Assembly: GCF_016805305.1 (NCBI RefSeq)
Contig: NZ_JAERQN010000007.1
Location: 124,001 to 188,000 of the forward strand
Origin: Falsiroseomonas ponticola
GTDB taxonomy: Bacteria; Pseudomonadota; Alphaproteobacteria; Acetobacterales; Acetobacteraceae
Length of the DNA stretch: 64,000 nt
Reading direction: 5' to 3'
In this document: positions 41,348 through 49,748 of the stretch, one piece after another
How positions within the stretch are numbered: position 1 is the stretch's first letter
Layout: every line of letters starts with the position of its first letter
Program-made: the position numbers and the translations under genes
The notes under the pieces: model-generated
Told to the model about the DNA's origin: nothing
The model's database searches: none
What the model saw: the letters and a program-made list of their open reading frames with translations, nothing else

Positions 41348-42885
41348 TGGGCAATGCGGCATTCGCGGCGGCCACGGTCGCGGCGCGGGGCGTGGCGGCG
41401 CTGCTGGGCGGGCGCGTCGGCAGCGTGGTGGATGGCCAGGTGGTGGAAGGGCAGGGCGCGGCGATCGGCCTGGATGACCCGGCCACGGGGCTGCCGCTGC
41501 TCGGCTATGCCGATGCCGGGGCGGCGGTGGCGCGGGCCGCCGCGGCCGGCGCGGCGCGGGCGCAGCGCGCCTGGATCGCGCTGAGCGCGGCGGAGCGCGG
41601 GCGGCGGATCTGGGCGCTGGGCGCCGCCATCCGGGCGGAGGCGGAGGCGCTGGCGCAGCTGGAATGCGCCAATACCGGCAAGCCGCTGCGCGACTGCCGG
41701 GGAGAGGTCGCGCGCGTCGCCGAGATGGCGGAATACTGGGCGGGGTGGTGCGACAAGCTGGAGGGGCGCGTCGTCTCCGTCCCCTCCGGCCATTTCGTGA
41801 CGGTGCGGCGGGAGCCGATGGGCGTGGTGCTGGCCATCACGCCCTGGAACGCGCCGCTGTTCACCGCGGGCTGGAACGTGCTGCCGGCGCTGGCCGCGGG
41901 CAATGCGGTGGTGCTGAAGCCCAGCGAATACACGCCGCTGACCTCCGCCGCCTTCGGGCTGCTGGCGGTGAAGGCGGGGCTGCCGGCGGGGCTGGTGCAG
42001 GTGGTGGCGGGCGCGGGGGCGACGAGCGGGGAGGCGCTGCTGGGCGCGCCGGAGGTCGCGATGGTGACCTTCGTCGGCGGCGCCGCCACCGGCGCGCGCA
42101 TCGCCGGCGCTTGCGCGGCGCGGATGATCCCCTGCGTGATGGAATTGGGCGGCAAGTCCGCCAACATCGTCTTCGCGGATGCGGACCTGCCCGCCGCGGT
42201 GCAGGGCGCGCAGCAGGCGATCTTCGCGGGCAGCGGGCAATCCTGCGTCGCGGGGTCCCGGCTGCTGGTGCAGCGCTCCATCCATGACCGCTTCGTGGAG
42301 ATGCTGGCGGAGGCATCGTCGCGCATCCGCCTCGGCGATCCGCTGGATGCGGGGACGGAGGCCGGGCCGGTCTGCAATGCCAGGCAGTTCGAGCATGTCC
42401 GGGCGCTGGTCTCGGCCGGGGCGGCGGCGGGGGCGGAGGTCTTCACCGCGCCGCGCGGCCGGGCCCTGCCGGAAGCGGGGTTCTGGGTGCCGCCGACCAT
42501 CCTGGCCGGCGTCACCAATGCCGCGCGGGTGGCGCAGGAGGAGATCTTCGGCCCGGTCGTGGCGGCGATCCCCTTCGAGGATGAGGCGGAGGCGATCGCC
42601 ATCGCCAATGCCACGCCCTTCGGCCTGGCGGGCGCGGCCTGGACGAGCGATGTGGGGCGCGCGCATCGCGTGGCCGCGGCGGTGCGGGCGGGCACCTTCT
42701 GGATCAACGGCTACCGCACCATCCATGTCTCCGTCCCCTTTGGCGGCTTCGGCGCCAGCGGGCATGGCCGGTCCTCGGGGCAGGAGGCGCTGATGGCCTA
42801 TACCCAGGCGAAGGCGGTGTGGGTGGAGACGGGGGTGGAGCCCGCGCTGGGCTTCGGGCATCGCCCCGCGGGCGTGGGGGGATAG
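41347..42885 (+). CDS. NAD(P)-dependent aldehyde dehydrogenase
   Basis: 512 residues, normal for class 1/2 ALDH. The oxyanion Asn is in TPWNAP (168), the general base Glu266 in MELGGKSANIV and the nucleophile Cys300 in GSGQSCVAGSR; the late EEIFGPV and PFGGFGASGHG motifs are also present. It resembles betaine/gamma-aminobutyraldehyde-type enzymes more than CoA-acylating methylmalonate-semialdehyde dehydrogenase, so a simple valine pathway is not assured. It is coupled to the upstream dehydrogenase. Its last codons lie in a 22-base tandem repeat. Confidence 0.93.
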   Translation: MGNAAFAAATVAARGVAALLGGRVGSVVDGQVVEGQGAAIGLDDPATGLPLLGYADAGAAVARAAAAGAARAQRAWIALSAAERGRRIWALGAAIRAEAEALAQLECANTGKPLRDCRGEVARVAEMAEYWAGWCDKLEGRVVSVPSGHFVTVRREPMGVVLAITPWNAPLFTAGWNVLPALAAGNAVVLKPSEYTPLTSAAFGLLAVKAGLPAGLVQVVAGAGATSGEALLGAPEVAMVTFVGGAATGARIAGACAARMIPCVMELGGKSANIVFADADLPAAVQGAQQAIFAGSGQSCVAGSRLLVQRSIHDRFVEMLAEASSRIRLGDPLDAGTEAGPVCNARQFEHVRALVSAGAAAGAEVFTAPRGRALPEAGFWVPPTILAGVTNAARVAQEEIFGPVVAAIPFEDEAEAIAIANATPFGLAGAAWTSDVGRAHRVAAAVRAGTFWINGYRTIHVSVPFGGFGASGHGRSSGQEALMAYTQAKAVWVETGVEPALGFGHRPAGVGG

Positions 42886-42925
42886 GCCGGCGGGCGTGGG
42901 GGGATAGGCCGGCGGGCGTGGGGGG
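42869..42925 (+). repeat. 22-base tandem repeat, 2.6 copies
   Basis: Two identical 22-base units (42869-42890, 42891-42912) beginning CGGGCGTGGGGGGATAGG, plus a partial third to 42925. The stop codon of the aldehyde dehydrogenase lies in the first unit. The pattern fits slippage-type duplication. Confidence 0.85.
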
Positions 42926-42950
42926 CGGGCGCGCGAACCCCCAACCCGAC

Positions 42951-42974
42951 CCTTCCCCGCAGGCGCGGGGAGGG
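42951..42974 (+). terminator. hairpin after the aldehyde dehydrogenase gene
   Basis: A 10-bp stem with one G-T pair (42951-42960 with 42965-42974), AGGC loop, no T-run. It lies in the 202-base gap before the binding-protein array; apart from this hairpin, the 22-base repeat and a GAGGAA ribosome-binding site I see nothing in the gap. Confidence 0.5.
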
Positions 42975-43087
42975 AGACGAAGCCTCTCCCCTTGCATCCC
43001 GCCCGGTAACTCTGTTCCTTACGCGGGATTGAACGGGCGGGGCGGATCGATGCCTTGCCAAGCCATGCCGGGGGGCACCGAGGAACC

Positions 43088-44689
43088 ATGAATCGTCGCC
43101 AAATCCTGACGGGGGCCGGTGCGGTCCTCGGCGCTTCCGCGATGGGGATGCCGGCCCTCGGCCAGGGCACCAGCGGGGCGTCCCGCCTGCTGAAGTTCAT
43201 CCCGCAGGCCGACCTGGCGGTGCTGGACCCGATCCTGACCACGGCCTACGTGACGCGCCACCACGGCTACATGATCTGGGACACGCTCTACGGCTTCGAC
43301 CAGGACTACAAGGCGCAGCCGCAGATGGTGCAGGGCCATGTCATCGAGGATGACGGCAAGCGCGTGACCATGACGCTGCGCGACGGGCTGCGCTGGCATG
43401 ATGGGGAACCGGTGCGGGCGCGGGACTGCGTCGCCTCCATCCGCCGCTGGGGTGCCCGCGATGCGCTGGGCCAGGTGCTGCTCTCCGTCACGGACGAACT
43501 CTCCGCGCCCGACGACAAGACCATCCTGTTCCGCCTGAAGCGGCCCTTCCCGCTGATGTTCGAGGCGCTGGGCAAGCCCTCCACCCCCGTCGCCTTCATG
43601 ATGCCGGAACGGCTGGCGAGCCAGGACCCGAACCAGCCGCTGCGCGGCGACCTGATCGGCAGCGGGCCCTTCCGCTTCGCCGCCAGCGAACGCGTGCCCG
43701 GCGCGCGCGTGGTCTATACGCGGTTCGAGGGCTATGTGCCCCGCAGCGAGGGCACGCCGACCTGGACGGCGGGGCCGAAGCGCACCTTCCTCGACCGCGT
43801 CGAATGGCATGTGACGCCGGACCCCGCCACCGCCTCCGCCGCGCTGCAGAACGGCGAGATGGATTGGTGGGAGCAGCCGACGGGCGACCTGCAGCCGGTG
43901 CTGCGCCGCAACCGCAACGTGGTGCTGGAGATCCCGGACCCCACGGGCCTGCTGGCCGTGGCGCGCTTCAACCACCTGCACGCGCCCTTCGACAAGCCGG
44001 CGGTGCGCCGCGCGCTGCTGGGCGCCGTGAACCAGGCGGATTTCATGACCGCCGTGATCGGCACGGATCGCAGCCTGTGGCGGGAGAATATCGGCTTCTT
44101 CCCGCCGGGCACGCCGCTCGCCTCCGATGTGGGGCTGGAGGCGCTGACCAGCCCGCGCGACATGGAGAAGGTGAAGCGCGACCTGGCGGCCGCCGGCTAC
44201 AACGGCGAGCGGGTGACGCTGATCGCGGCCTCCGACTTCCCGAGCCTGAATGCGCTGGCGCAGGTCACGAACGACATGCTGCGGCGCGCGGGCATGAATG
44301 TGGACTATGTCGCGACCGACTGGGGCACGGTGGTGCAGCGGCGCGCGAGCCGGGAGGCGCCGGAGCGCGGCGGCTGGAGCATGTTCTGCACCTTCTGGGC
44401 GGGCGTGGACATGTTCAACCCCGGCGTCCACCAGAGCCTGCGCGGCCATGGCCAGGCCGCCTGGTTCGGCTGGCCGACCATCCCGCGGATCGAGGAGCTG
44501 CGGAACGCCTGGTTCGACGCGCCGGACCTGGCGGCGCAGCAGGCGATCGCGCGGCAGATCCAGGAAGTGGCGTTCCAGGAAGTGCCCTACCTGCCGCTCG
44601 GCCAGTATTTCCAGGCGACGGCATACCGCCGTGGCATCAGCGGCGTGCTCAAGGGCCTGCCGCTGTTCTGGAACGTGCAGAAATCCTGA
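43088..44689 (+). CDS. DppA/OppA-like ABC substrate-binding protein, tandem copy 1
   Basis: 533 residues, SBP_bac_5 size. The leader MNRRQILTGAGAVLGASA has a twin-arginine pattern with a weak hydrophobic core, so Tat export is likely. Mature features: KFIPQADLAVLDPI, YMIWDTLYG, LRWHDGEPVRARDCVASI, GSGPFRFA, NGEMDWWEQP. It binds peptides, nickel chelates or glycosides in the periplasm for the dppBCDF transporter 7 kb downstream. The ATG has a GAGGAA site. It is first of five consecutive paralogs; a hairpin separates it from copy 2. Confidence 0.94.
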   Translation: MNRRQILTGAGAVLGASAMGMPALGQGTSGASRLLKFIPQADLAVLDPILTTAYVTRHHGYMIWDTLYGFDQDYKAQPQMVQGHVIEDDGKRVTMTLRDGLRWHDGEPVRARDCVASIRRWGARDALGQVLLSVTDELSAPDDKTILFRLKRPFPLMFEALGKPSTPVAFMMPERLASQDPNQPLRGDLIGSGPFRFAASERVPGARVVYTRFEGYVPRSEGTPTWTAGPKRTFLDRVEWHVTPDPATASAALQNGEMDWWEQPTGDLQPVLRRNRNVVLEIPDPTGLLAVARFNHLHAPFDKPAVRRALLGAVNQADFMTAVIGTDRSLWRENIGFFPPGTPLASDVGLEALTSPRDMEKVKRDLAAAGYNGERVTLIAASDFPSLNALAQVTNDMLRRAGMNVDYVATDWGTVVQRRASREAPERGGWSMFCTFWAGVDMFNPGVHQSLRGHGQAAWFGWPTIPRIEELRNAWFDAPDLAAQQAIARQIQEVAFQEVPYLPLGQYFQATAYRRGISGVLKGLPLFWNVQKS

Positions 44690-44697
44690 GCATCTTC

Positions 44698-44725
44698 GGC
44701 GCGGGGGGCGTTTTCTCCCCGCGCC
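44698..44725 (+). other. hairpin between binding-protein copies 1 and 2
   Basis: A 9-bp perfect stem (44698-44706 with 44717-44725), with TTTT inside the 10-base loop rather than after the stem. It may partly terminate or stabilise the copy 1 transcript. Confidence 0.45.
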
Positions 44726-44794
44726 TTCCCGCTTGCGGGATCGGCTGTGCCCTGTTCTCATCCCCCGCGACAGGGTGATCGGGAGAACGAGGGA

Positions 44795-46387
44795 ATGCAT
44801 CGCAGGAACCTGCTGAAGGCAGGCGCCGCCGCGGCCGGCGCATCGGCGCTGAGCCACGCGGCCATCGCGCAGCCCGCGCAGAACCGCGTCCTCAAGATGG
44901 TGCCGCAGGCGAACCTGACGAGCCTGGATCCCATCTGGACCACGGCGAACATCACCCGCAACCACGGCTACATGGTCTATGACACGCTCTACGGCATGGA
45001 TGCGGATTTCCGCCCCCAGCCGCAGATGGCGGAAGGCGCCGTGACCAGCGATGGCGGGCTTCGCGTCACCATCACCATCCGCGCCGGCATGAAGTTCCAT
45101 GATGGCGAGCCGGTGCGCGCCATCGACTGCGTCGCCTCCCTCCAGCGCTGGATGAAGCGGAGCCCGATCGGGCAGAAGCTGGAGACCTTCGTCGATGCGG
45201 TGGAGGCCGATGGCGACCGGCGGATCGTCTTCCGCCTGAAGCGGGCCTTCCCGATGCTGACCTCGGCGCTGGCGCAGGTGTCGAACAGCCCAGCCTTCAT
45301 CATGCCGGAACGCATCGCGCGCACCGATCCGTTCCAGCAGATCCGGGAGACGGTGGGCAGCGGCCCCTTCCGCTTCGTGCCGGGGGAGTTCAATTCCGGC
45401 AGCCTCGCGGTCTATGCGCGCAACCCCGACTACAGCCCGAGCCCGGTCGGCACGCCGAGCCTGACGGCGGGGCCGAAGGTGGTGAATTTCGACCGCGTCG
45501 AGTGGCACATCATCACCGATGCCTCCACCGCCGCGGCGGCGCTTCAGACGGGCGAGATCGACTGGTACGAGCAGCCGCCGCCCGAGATCCAGATGCTGCT
45601 GCGGCGGAACCGCAACGTGGTGGTGGAGGCGGTGGACCCGCTGCCGCTGATCGGCATCATGCGGTTCAATCACCTGCACCCGCCCTTCAACGACAAGAAG
45701 ATGCGCCAGGCGCTGCTGCCGGCGATCAGCCAGTCCGACTTCATGAGCGCGATCGTCGGGCCCGATGCCTCGCTCTACATGGAGAATGTCGGCATCTTCA
45801 CGCCCGGCACGCCGCTGGCGAATGATGCGGGGCTGGAGCCGCTGAAGGGCCCGCGCAGCGTCGATCGCGCCCGGGCCCTGATGCGGGAGGCCGGCTACAC
45901 CAACCAGCTGACGCGCCTCATCGGGCCGACGGACATCCTGGCGCCTTCCGCCATGACGCAGGTGGGGGCGGACCTGCTGCGGCGCCTCGGCTTCAACGCC
46001 GACAACGCCTTCAGCGACTGGGGCACGACGGTGACGCGGCGGACATCGCGGGAGCCGGTGGAGCGCGGCGGCTGGAGCATGCTGTTCACCAGCTTCTCCT
46101 CCTTCGACTTCGTCGATCCCAGCGCGCATTTCCCGCTGCGCGGCAACGGCGCCAATGCCTGGCCGGGCTGGCCCAACATGCCGCGGCTGGAGGAGCTGCG
46201 CGACGCCTGGTTCGTGGCGCCGGACCTGGATGCGCAGAAGCGCATCGCGCGGGAATTGCAGACCGTCGCGATGGACGAGCTGCCCTACATCCCCGTCGGC
46301 GCCTACATGTCGATGACCGCGCATCGGCGGAACCTGGCGGACCGCGTGAAGGGCATGGCGCTGTTCTGGGGGCTGCGCCGGACCTGA
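44795..46387 (+). CDS. DppA/OppA-like ABC substrate-binding protein, tandem copy 2
   Basis: 530 residues from ATG 44795 (GAGGGA site). Leader MHRRNLLKAGAAAAGASAL is a good Tat-type signal. It shares KMVPQANLTSLDPIWTTANI, YMVYDTLYG, MKFHDGEPVRAIDCVASL and QTGEIDWYEQPP with the other copies, but the ligand-facing central part and the C-terminus differ. This fits a divergent ligand with a shared transporter. It is followed 39 bases later by copy 3. Confidence 0.94.
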   Translation: MHRRNLLKAGAAAAGASALSHAAIAQPAQNRVLKMVPQANLTSLDPIWTTANITRNHGYMVYDTLYGMDADFRPQPQMAEGAVTSDGGLRVTITIRAGMKFHDGEPVRAIDCVASLQRWMKRSPIGQKLETFVDAVEADGDRRIVFRLKRAFPMLTSALAQVSNSPAFIMPERIARTDPFQQIRETVGSGPFRFVPGEFNSGSLAVYARNPDYSPSPVGTPSLTAGPKVVNFDRVEWHIITDASTAAAALQTGEIDWYEQPPPEIQMLLRRNRNVVVEAVDPLPLIGIMRFNHLHPPFNDKKMRQALLPAISQSDFMSAIVGPDASLYMENVGIFTPGTPLANDAGLEPLKGPRSVDRARALMREAGYTNQLTRLIGPTDILAPSAMTQVGADLLRRLGFNADNAFSDWGTTVTRRTSREPVERGGWSMLFTSFSSFDFVDPSAHFPLRGNGANAWPGWPNMPRLEELRDAWFVAPDLDAQKRIARELQTVAMDELPYIPVGAYMSMTAHRRNLADRVKGMALFWGLRRT

Positions 46388-46426
46388 TCCTGCGTGCCTG
46401 ACAGCAACCCGGTGACGGAGGCGGCG

Positions 46427-48007
46427 ATGATCGGCAGGCGTGGATTGATGGCGGCGACGGCCGCGGGTGTCGCGATGCCGAGCGTGGTGGGCGCGCAGGG
46501 AGGGGCCGCGCGAACGCTGCGCGTCATCCCGCAGGCGAACCTCACCTCGCTCGACCCCGTCTGGACCACGGCGGTGGTCACGCGCAACAATGCCTTCATG
46601 ATCTACGACCAGATCTGCGCCCAGGACAGCAAGGGCGAGATCCGGCCGCAGATGGCGGAGGGGTGGGCGGTGGCCGATGGCGGGCTTTCCGTCACCTTCA
46701 CGCTGCGCCCCGGCCTGGTGTTCCATGACGGGGAGAGGGTGACGGCGCGGGACTGCGTCGCCTCCATCGATCGCTGGTCGAAGCGCGATCCCTTCATGCA
46801 GGTGCTGCAGCCCTTCGTGGCGGAGGTGGCGGCGCTGGACGACCGGCGCTTCCGCTTCCGGCTGCATCGCCCCGTGCCGCTGCTGCTGGCGGCGCTCGGC
46901 CAGACGCAGTTCCCCTGCTTCATCATGCCGGAGCGCATCGCGCGCACCGATGCCTTCACGCAGATCCGGGAGGCCGTGGGCAGCGGTCCTTTCCGCTTCC
47001 TGCCGAATGAGTGGAACCCGGGCCAGCGATCCGTCTGGGCGAAGCATGATGGCTATGTGCCGCGGCAGGAGGCGGTGGATGGCCTGGCCGGCGGCCGCGT
47101 GCCGCGGATCGACCGCGTGGAATGGACCGTCATCACCGATCCCGCGACCAGCGCCAATGCGATGATGCTGGGGGAGCAGGATTACTGGGAGTACCCGCTG
47201 CACGACCTGCTCGGCCTGATGCGGCGGAACCGGGAGCTGGTGATCCAGCAGCGGCTGATGGATGGCACCTACGGCATCGCGCGCTTCAACACGCTGCACC
47301 CGCCCTTCAACAACCCCGCCATCCGCCGCGCCGTCGCCATGGCGGTGGACCAGCGGGACTACCTGACTTCCGTCGCCGGCGCCGATCCCGCGGGCTGGGG
47401 CGTCTGCGAGGGCGTCTTCACCTGCGACACGCCGATGGCGAACGAGGCCGGCAGCGAGATCCTGAAGACGCGCAACATCGACCGGGCGAAGGCCGCGCTG
47501 GCCGCCGCCGGCTACAATGGGGAGAAGGTCGTCCTCATCGCGCCGGGCGACTACCCGCAGATCAACGCGCTGTCGCTGGTGACGGCGGATCTGCTGAAGC
47601 GGCTCGGCATGAACCTGGAGGTGGTCGCGACCGACTGGGGCACGCTGATCCAGCGCCGCGCGAGCAAGGAACCGGTGGAGCGCGGCGGCTGGAGCATCAT
47701 CCACACGACATCGTCGGGCCAGTCGCTGACCCTGCCGGTGACGCATCTGTTCCTGCGGACGAACGGCGCCAATGCCTGGTTCGGCTGGCCGGATGACGCG
47801 GAGATCGAGCGGCTGCGCGCGGAATGGGTGGCGGCGGGCGATGCGGCGGAGCACCGGCGGATCGCGGAGGCGCTGAACCGGCGCGCGATGGAGACGATGC
47901 ACTACCTGCCGCTCGGCTACTACTGGCAGCCGAGTGCCTGGCGCCGCAACCTGACCGGCGTGTTCCGCGCGCCGGCGACCGTGTTCTGGAACATCGGCAA
48001 GGCCTGA
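46427..48007 (+). CDS. DppA/OppA-like ABC substrate-binding protein, tandem copy 3
   Basis: 526 residues from ATG 46427, chosen for its GGAGG site and because the longer GTG form (46394) puts a polar stretch before the leader. Leader IGRRGLMAATAAGVAMPSV is twin-arginine-like. Family segments: RVIPQANLTSLDPVWTTAVV, LVFHDGERVTARDCVASI, GSGPFRFLPNEWNPG. In place of the DTLYG motif of the other copies it has YDQICAQD, so this copy may have a changed pocket. The stop is 11 bases from copy 4. Confidence 0.94.
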   Translation: MIGRRGLMAATAAGVAMPSVVGAQGGAARTLRVIPQANLTSLDPVWTTAVVTRNNAFMIYDQICAQDSKGEIRPQMAEGWAVADGGLSVTFTLRPGLVFHDGERVTARDCVASIDRWSKRDPFMQVLQPFVAEVAALDDRRFRFRLHRPVPLLLAALGQTQFPCFIMPERIARTDAFTQIREAVGSGPFRFLPNEWNPGQRSVWAKHDGYVPRQEAVDGLAGGRVPRIDRVEWTVITDPATSANAMMLGEQDYWEYPLHDLLGLMRRNRELVIQQRLMDGTYGIARFNTLHPPFNNPAIRRAVAMAVDQRDYLTSVAGADPAGWGVCEGVFTCDTPMANEAGSEILKTRNIDRAKAALAAAGYNGEKVVLIAPGDYPQINALSLVTADLLKRLGMNLEVVATDWGTLIQRRASKEPVERGGWSIIHTTSSGQSLTLPVTHLFLRTNGANAWFGWPDDAEIERLRAEWVAAGDAAEHRRIAEALNRRAMETMHYLPLGYYWQPSAWRRNLTGVFRAPATVFWNIGKA

Positions 48008-48018
48008 CGGAGGTGCCC

Positions 48019-49602
48019 ATGATTTCGCGTCGTTCGGCGCTGGTGCTGGGGGGCGCGGCGCTGGCCGCGCCGCGCATCGCGGATGCGCAGGCCCAGGCGC
48101 GCACGCTGCGCTTCGTGCCGCAGGCCAACCTCTCCAACATCGATCCCGTCTGGTCCACCGCCGTCGTCGTGCGGAACCACGGACTGATGATCTACGACAC
48201 GCTCTACGGCCTCGGCTCCGATTTCCGGCCAAGGCCGCAGATGGCGGCGGGGCACGAGATTTCCGACGATGGGCGCCGCTGGGTCATCAGCCTGCGGCCC
48301 GGCCTGCGCTTCCATGACGGCGCGCCCGTCACGGCGCGGGACTGCGTCGCCTCCATCCAGCGCTGGGCGAAGCGGGATGTGCTGGGGCAGCGCCTGGATG
48401 CGCTGATGGATGGCATCGCGGCGCTGGACGACACGCGCTTCGAGATCCGGCTGAAGAAGGCCTGGCCGGGCCTTGCCTTCGCGCTGGGCAAACCCTCGGC
48501 CAATATCTGCGCCATCATGCCGGAGCGCGTGGCGCGCACGGACCCCTTCACGCAGATCACGGACTACACGGGCAGCGGGCCCTATCGCTTCCGCCATGAC
48601 CTGTTCCGGCCCGGCGACCGCATGATCTATGAGCGCTTCGCCGAATACGCGCCGCGGAGCGAGGCGGTGGATTTCCTCGCGGGCGGCAAGCAGGTGCATT
48701 TCGACCGGGTCGAGTGGATCGTCATGCCCGATCCCTCCACGGCCAGCGCCGCCTTGCAGAACAACGAGGTGGATTGGTGGGAGACGCCGCTGCCGGACCT
48801 GCTGCCGCTGCTGCGGCGGAACCGGGAGATCCAGGCGGAGCTGGTGAACACCGCCGGCAACCTCGGCGTGCTGCGCTTCAACTTCCTGCATCCGCCCTTC
48901 GACAATCCGGCCATTCGCCGCGCGGTGCTGCCGGCGGTCGACCAGCGCGCCTTCATGAACGCGGCGATCGGGACCGATCCCGCGCTCTCCACCGTGCCGG
49001 CCGGCGTCTTCACGCCCGGCACGCCGCTGGCGAATGACGAGGGGCTTTCCGTCCTCTCCGGCCCGCGGGACCTGGAGGCGGCGCGGCGGGCGCTGCGGGA
49101 GGCGGGGTATCGCGGGGAACGGGTGGCGATGCTGTCGGCCACCGACCTGCCGGTGCTGCAGAACCTGGCGGAGGTCGCGGCCGACCTGCTTCGGCGAATC
49201 GGCTTCAACGTCGATCTGCAGGCGATGGATTGGGGCACGCATATCCAGCGGCGCACCAATCGCGGGCCTGTCGATGCGGGGGGGTGGAGCGCCTTCTGCA
49301 CCACCTGGGAAGGGCTCGATGTCTCCGTCCCCGGCAGCCACATGCCGATTCGCGGCAATGGCGCCAATGCCTGGGCCGGATGGCCCACGCTGCCGCGGCT
49401 GGAGGAGCTGCGCGAGGCGTGGTTCGAGGCGCCGGACCTGGCCGCCGAACAGACCATCGCGCGGGAGATCCAGCGCGTGGTCTGGCAGGAAGTGCCCTTC
49501 GTGCCGCTCGGCCAGGTGCTGCCGCTGATGGCCTATCGCCGCAGCATCACGGGCGTGGTGAAGGGCGGGCCGGCGCTGTTCTGGGGCGTGCGCCGCGCCT
49601 GA
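48019..49602 (+). CDS. DppA/OppA-like ABC substrate-binding protein, tandem copy 4
   Basis: 527 residues from ATG 48019, with a strong GGAGGTG site 11 bases after the stop of copy 3, so copies 3 and 4 are an operon. Leader ISRRSALVLGGAALAAPRI contains SRR, a Tat-like motif. RFVPQANLSNIDPVWSTAVV, MIYDTLYG, LRFHDGAPVTARDCVASI and NNEVDWWETPLPDLLPLLRR place it in SBP_bac_5. A 146-base gap follows before copy 5. Confidence 0.94.
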   Translation: MISRRSALVLGGAALAAPRIADAQAQARTLRFVPQANLSNIDPVWSTAVVVRNHGLMIYDTLYGLGSDFRPRPQMAAGHEISDDGRRWVISLRPGLRFHDGAPVTARDCVASIQRWAKRDVLGQRLDALMDGIAALDDTRFEIRLKKAWPGLAFALGKPSANICAIMPERVARTDPFTQITDYTGSGPYRFRHDLFRPGDRMIYERFAEYAPRSEAVDFLAGGKQVHFDRVEWIVMPDPSTASAALQNNEVDWWETPLPDLLPLLRRNREIQAELVNTAGNLGVLRFNFLHPPFDNPAIRRAVLPAVDQRAFMNAAIGTDPALSTVPAGVFTPGTPLANDEGLSVLSGPRDLEAARRALREAGYRGERVAMLSATDLPVLQNLAEVAADLLRRIGFNVDLQAMDWGTHIQRRTNRGPVDAGGWSAFCTTWEGLDVSVPGSHMPIRGNGANAWAGWPTLPRLEELREAWFEAPDLAAEQTIAREIQRVVWQEVPFVPLGQVLPLMAYRRSITGVVKGGPALFWGVRRA

Positions 49603-49748
49603 CCGCGCTGGCACGGGATGTGCTGACGCCTGTCATCGTAACGCGTCTTCCCGCCGAGTCCCGGGCGGGGGGTGCTGGCGCGCAGCACAGGGATAAGGCA
49701 CTCTGCCCACAACAAGGGCGGCAGGCCCATAACAGGGGGTTGCTACAA

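Noticed and set aside
42869..42925. Possible CRISPR or attachment-site repeat
   Set aside because: Units are directly adjacent with no spacers and there is no integrase or cas gene.
40819..43242. An 807-codon minus-strand frame
   Set aside because: Antisense to the hydroxyacid and aldehyde dehydrogenases, both of which have complete catalytic motifs.
43019..48232. A 1737-codon open frame on the minus strand
   Set aside because: It is antisense to three DppA-like genes; its internal repetition only mirrors the paralogous genes on the other strand.
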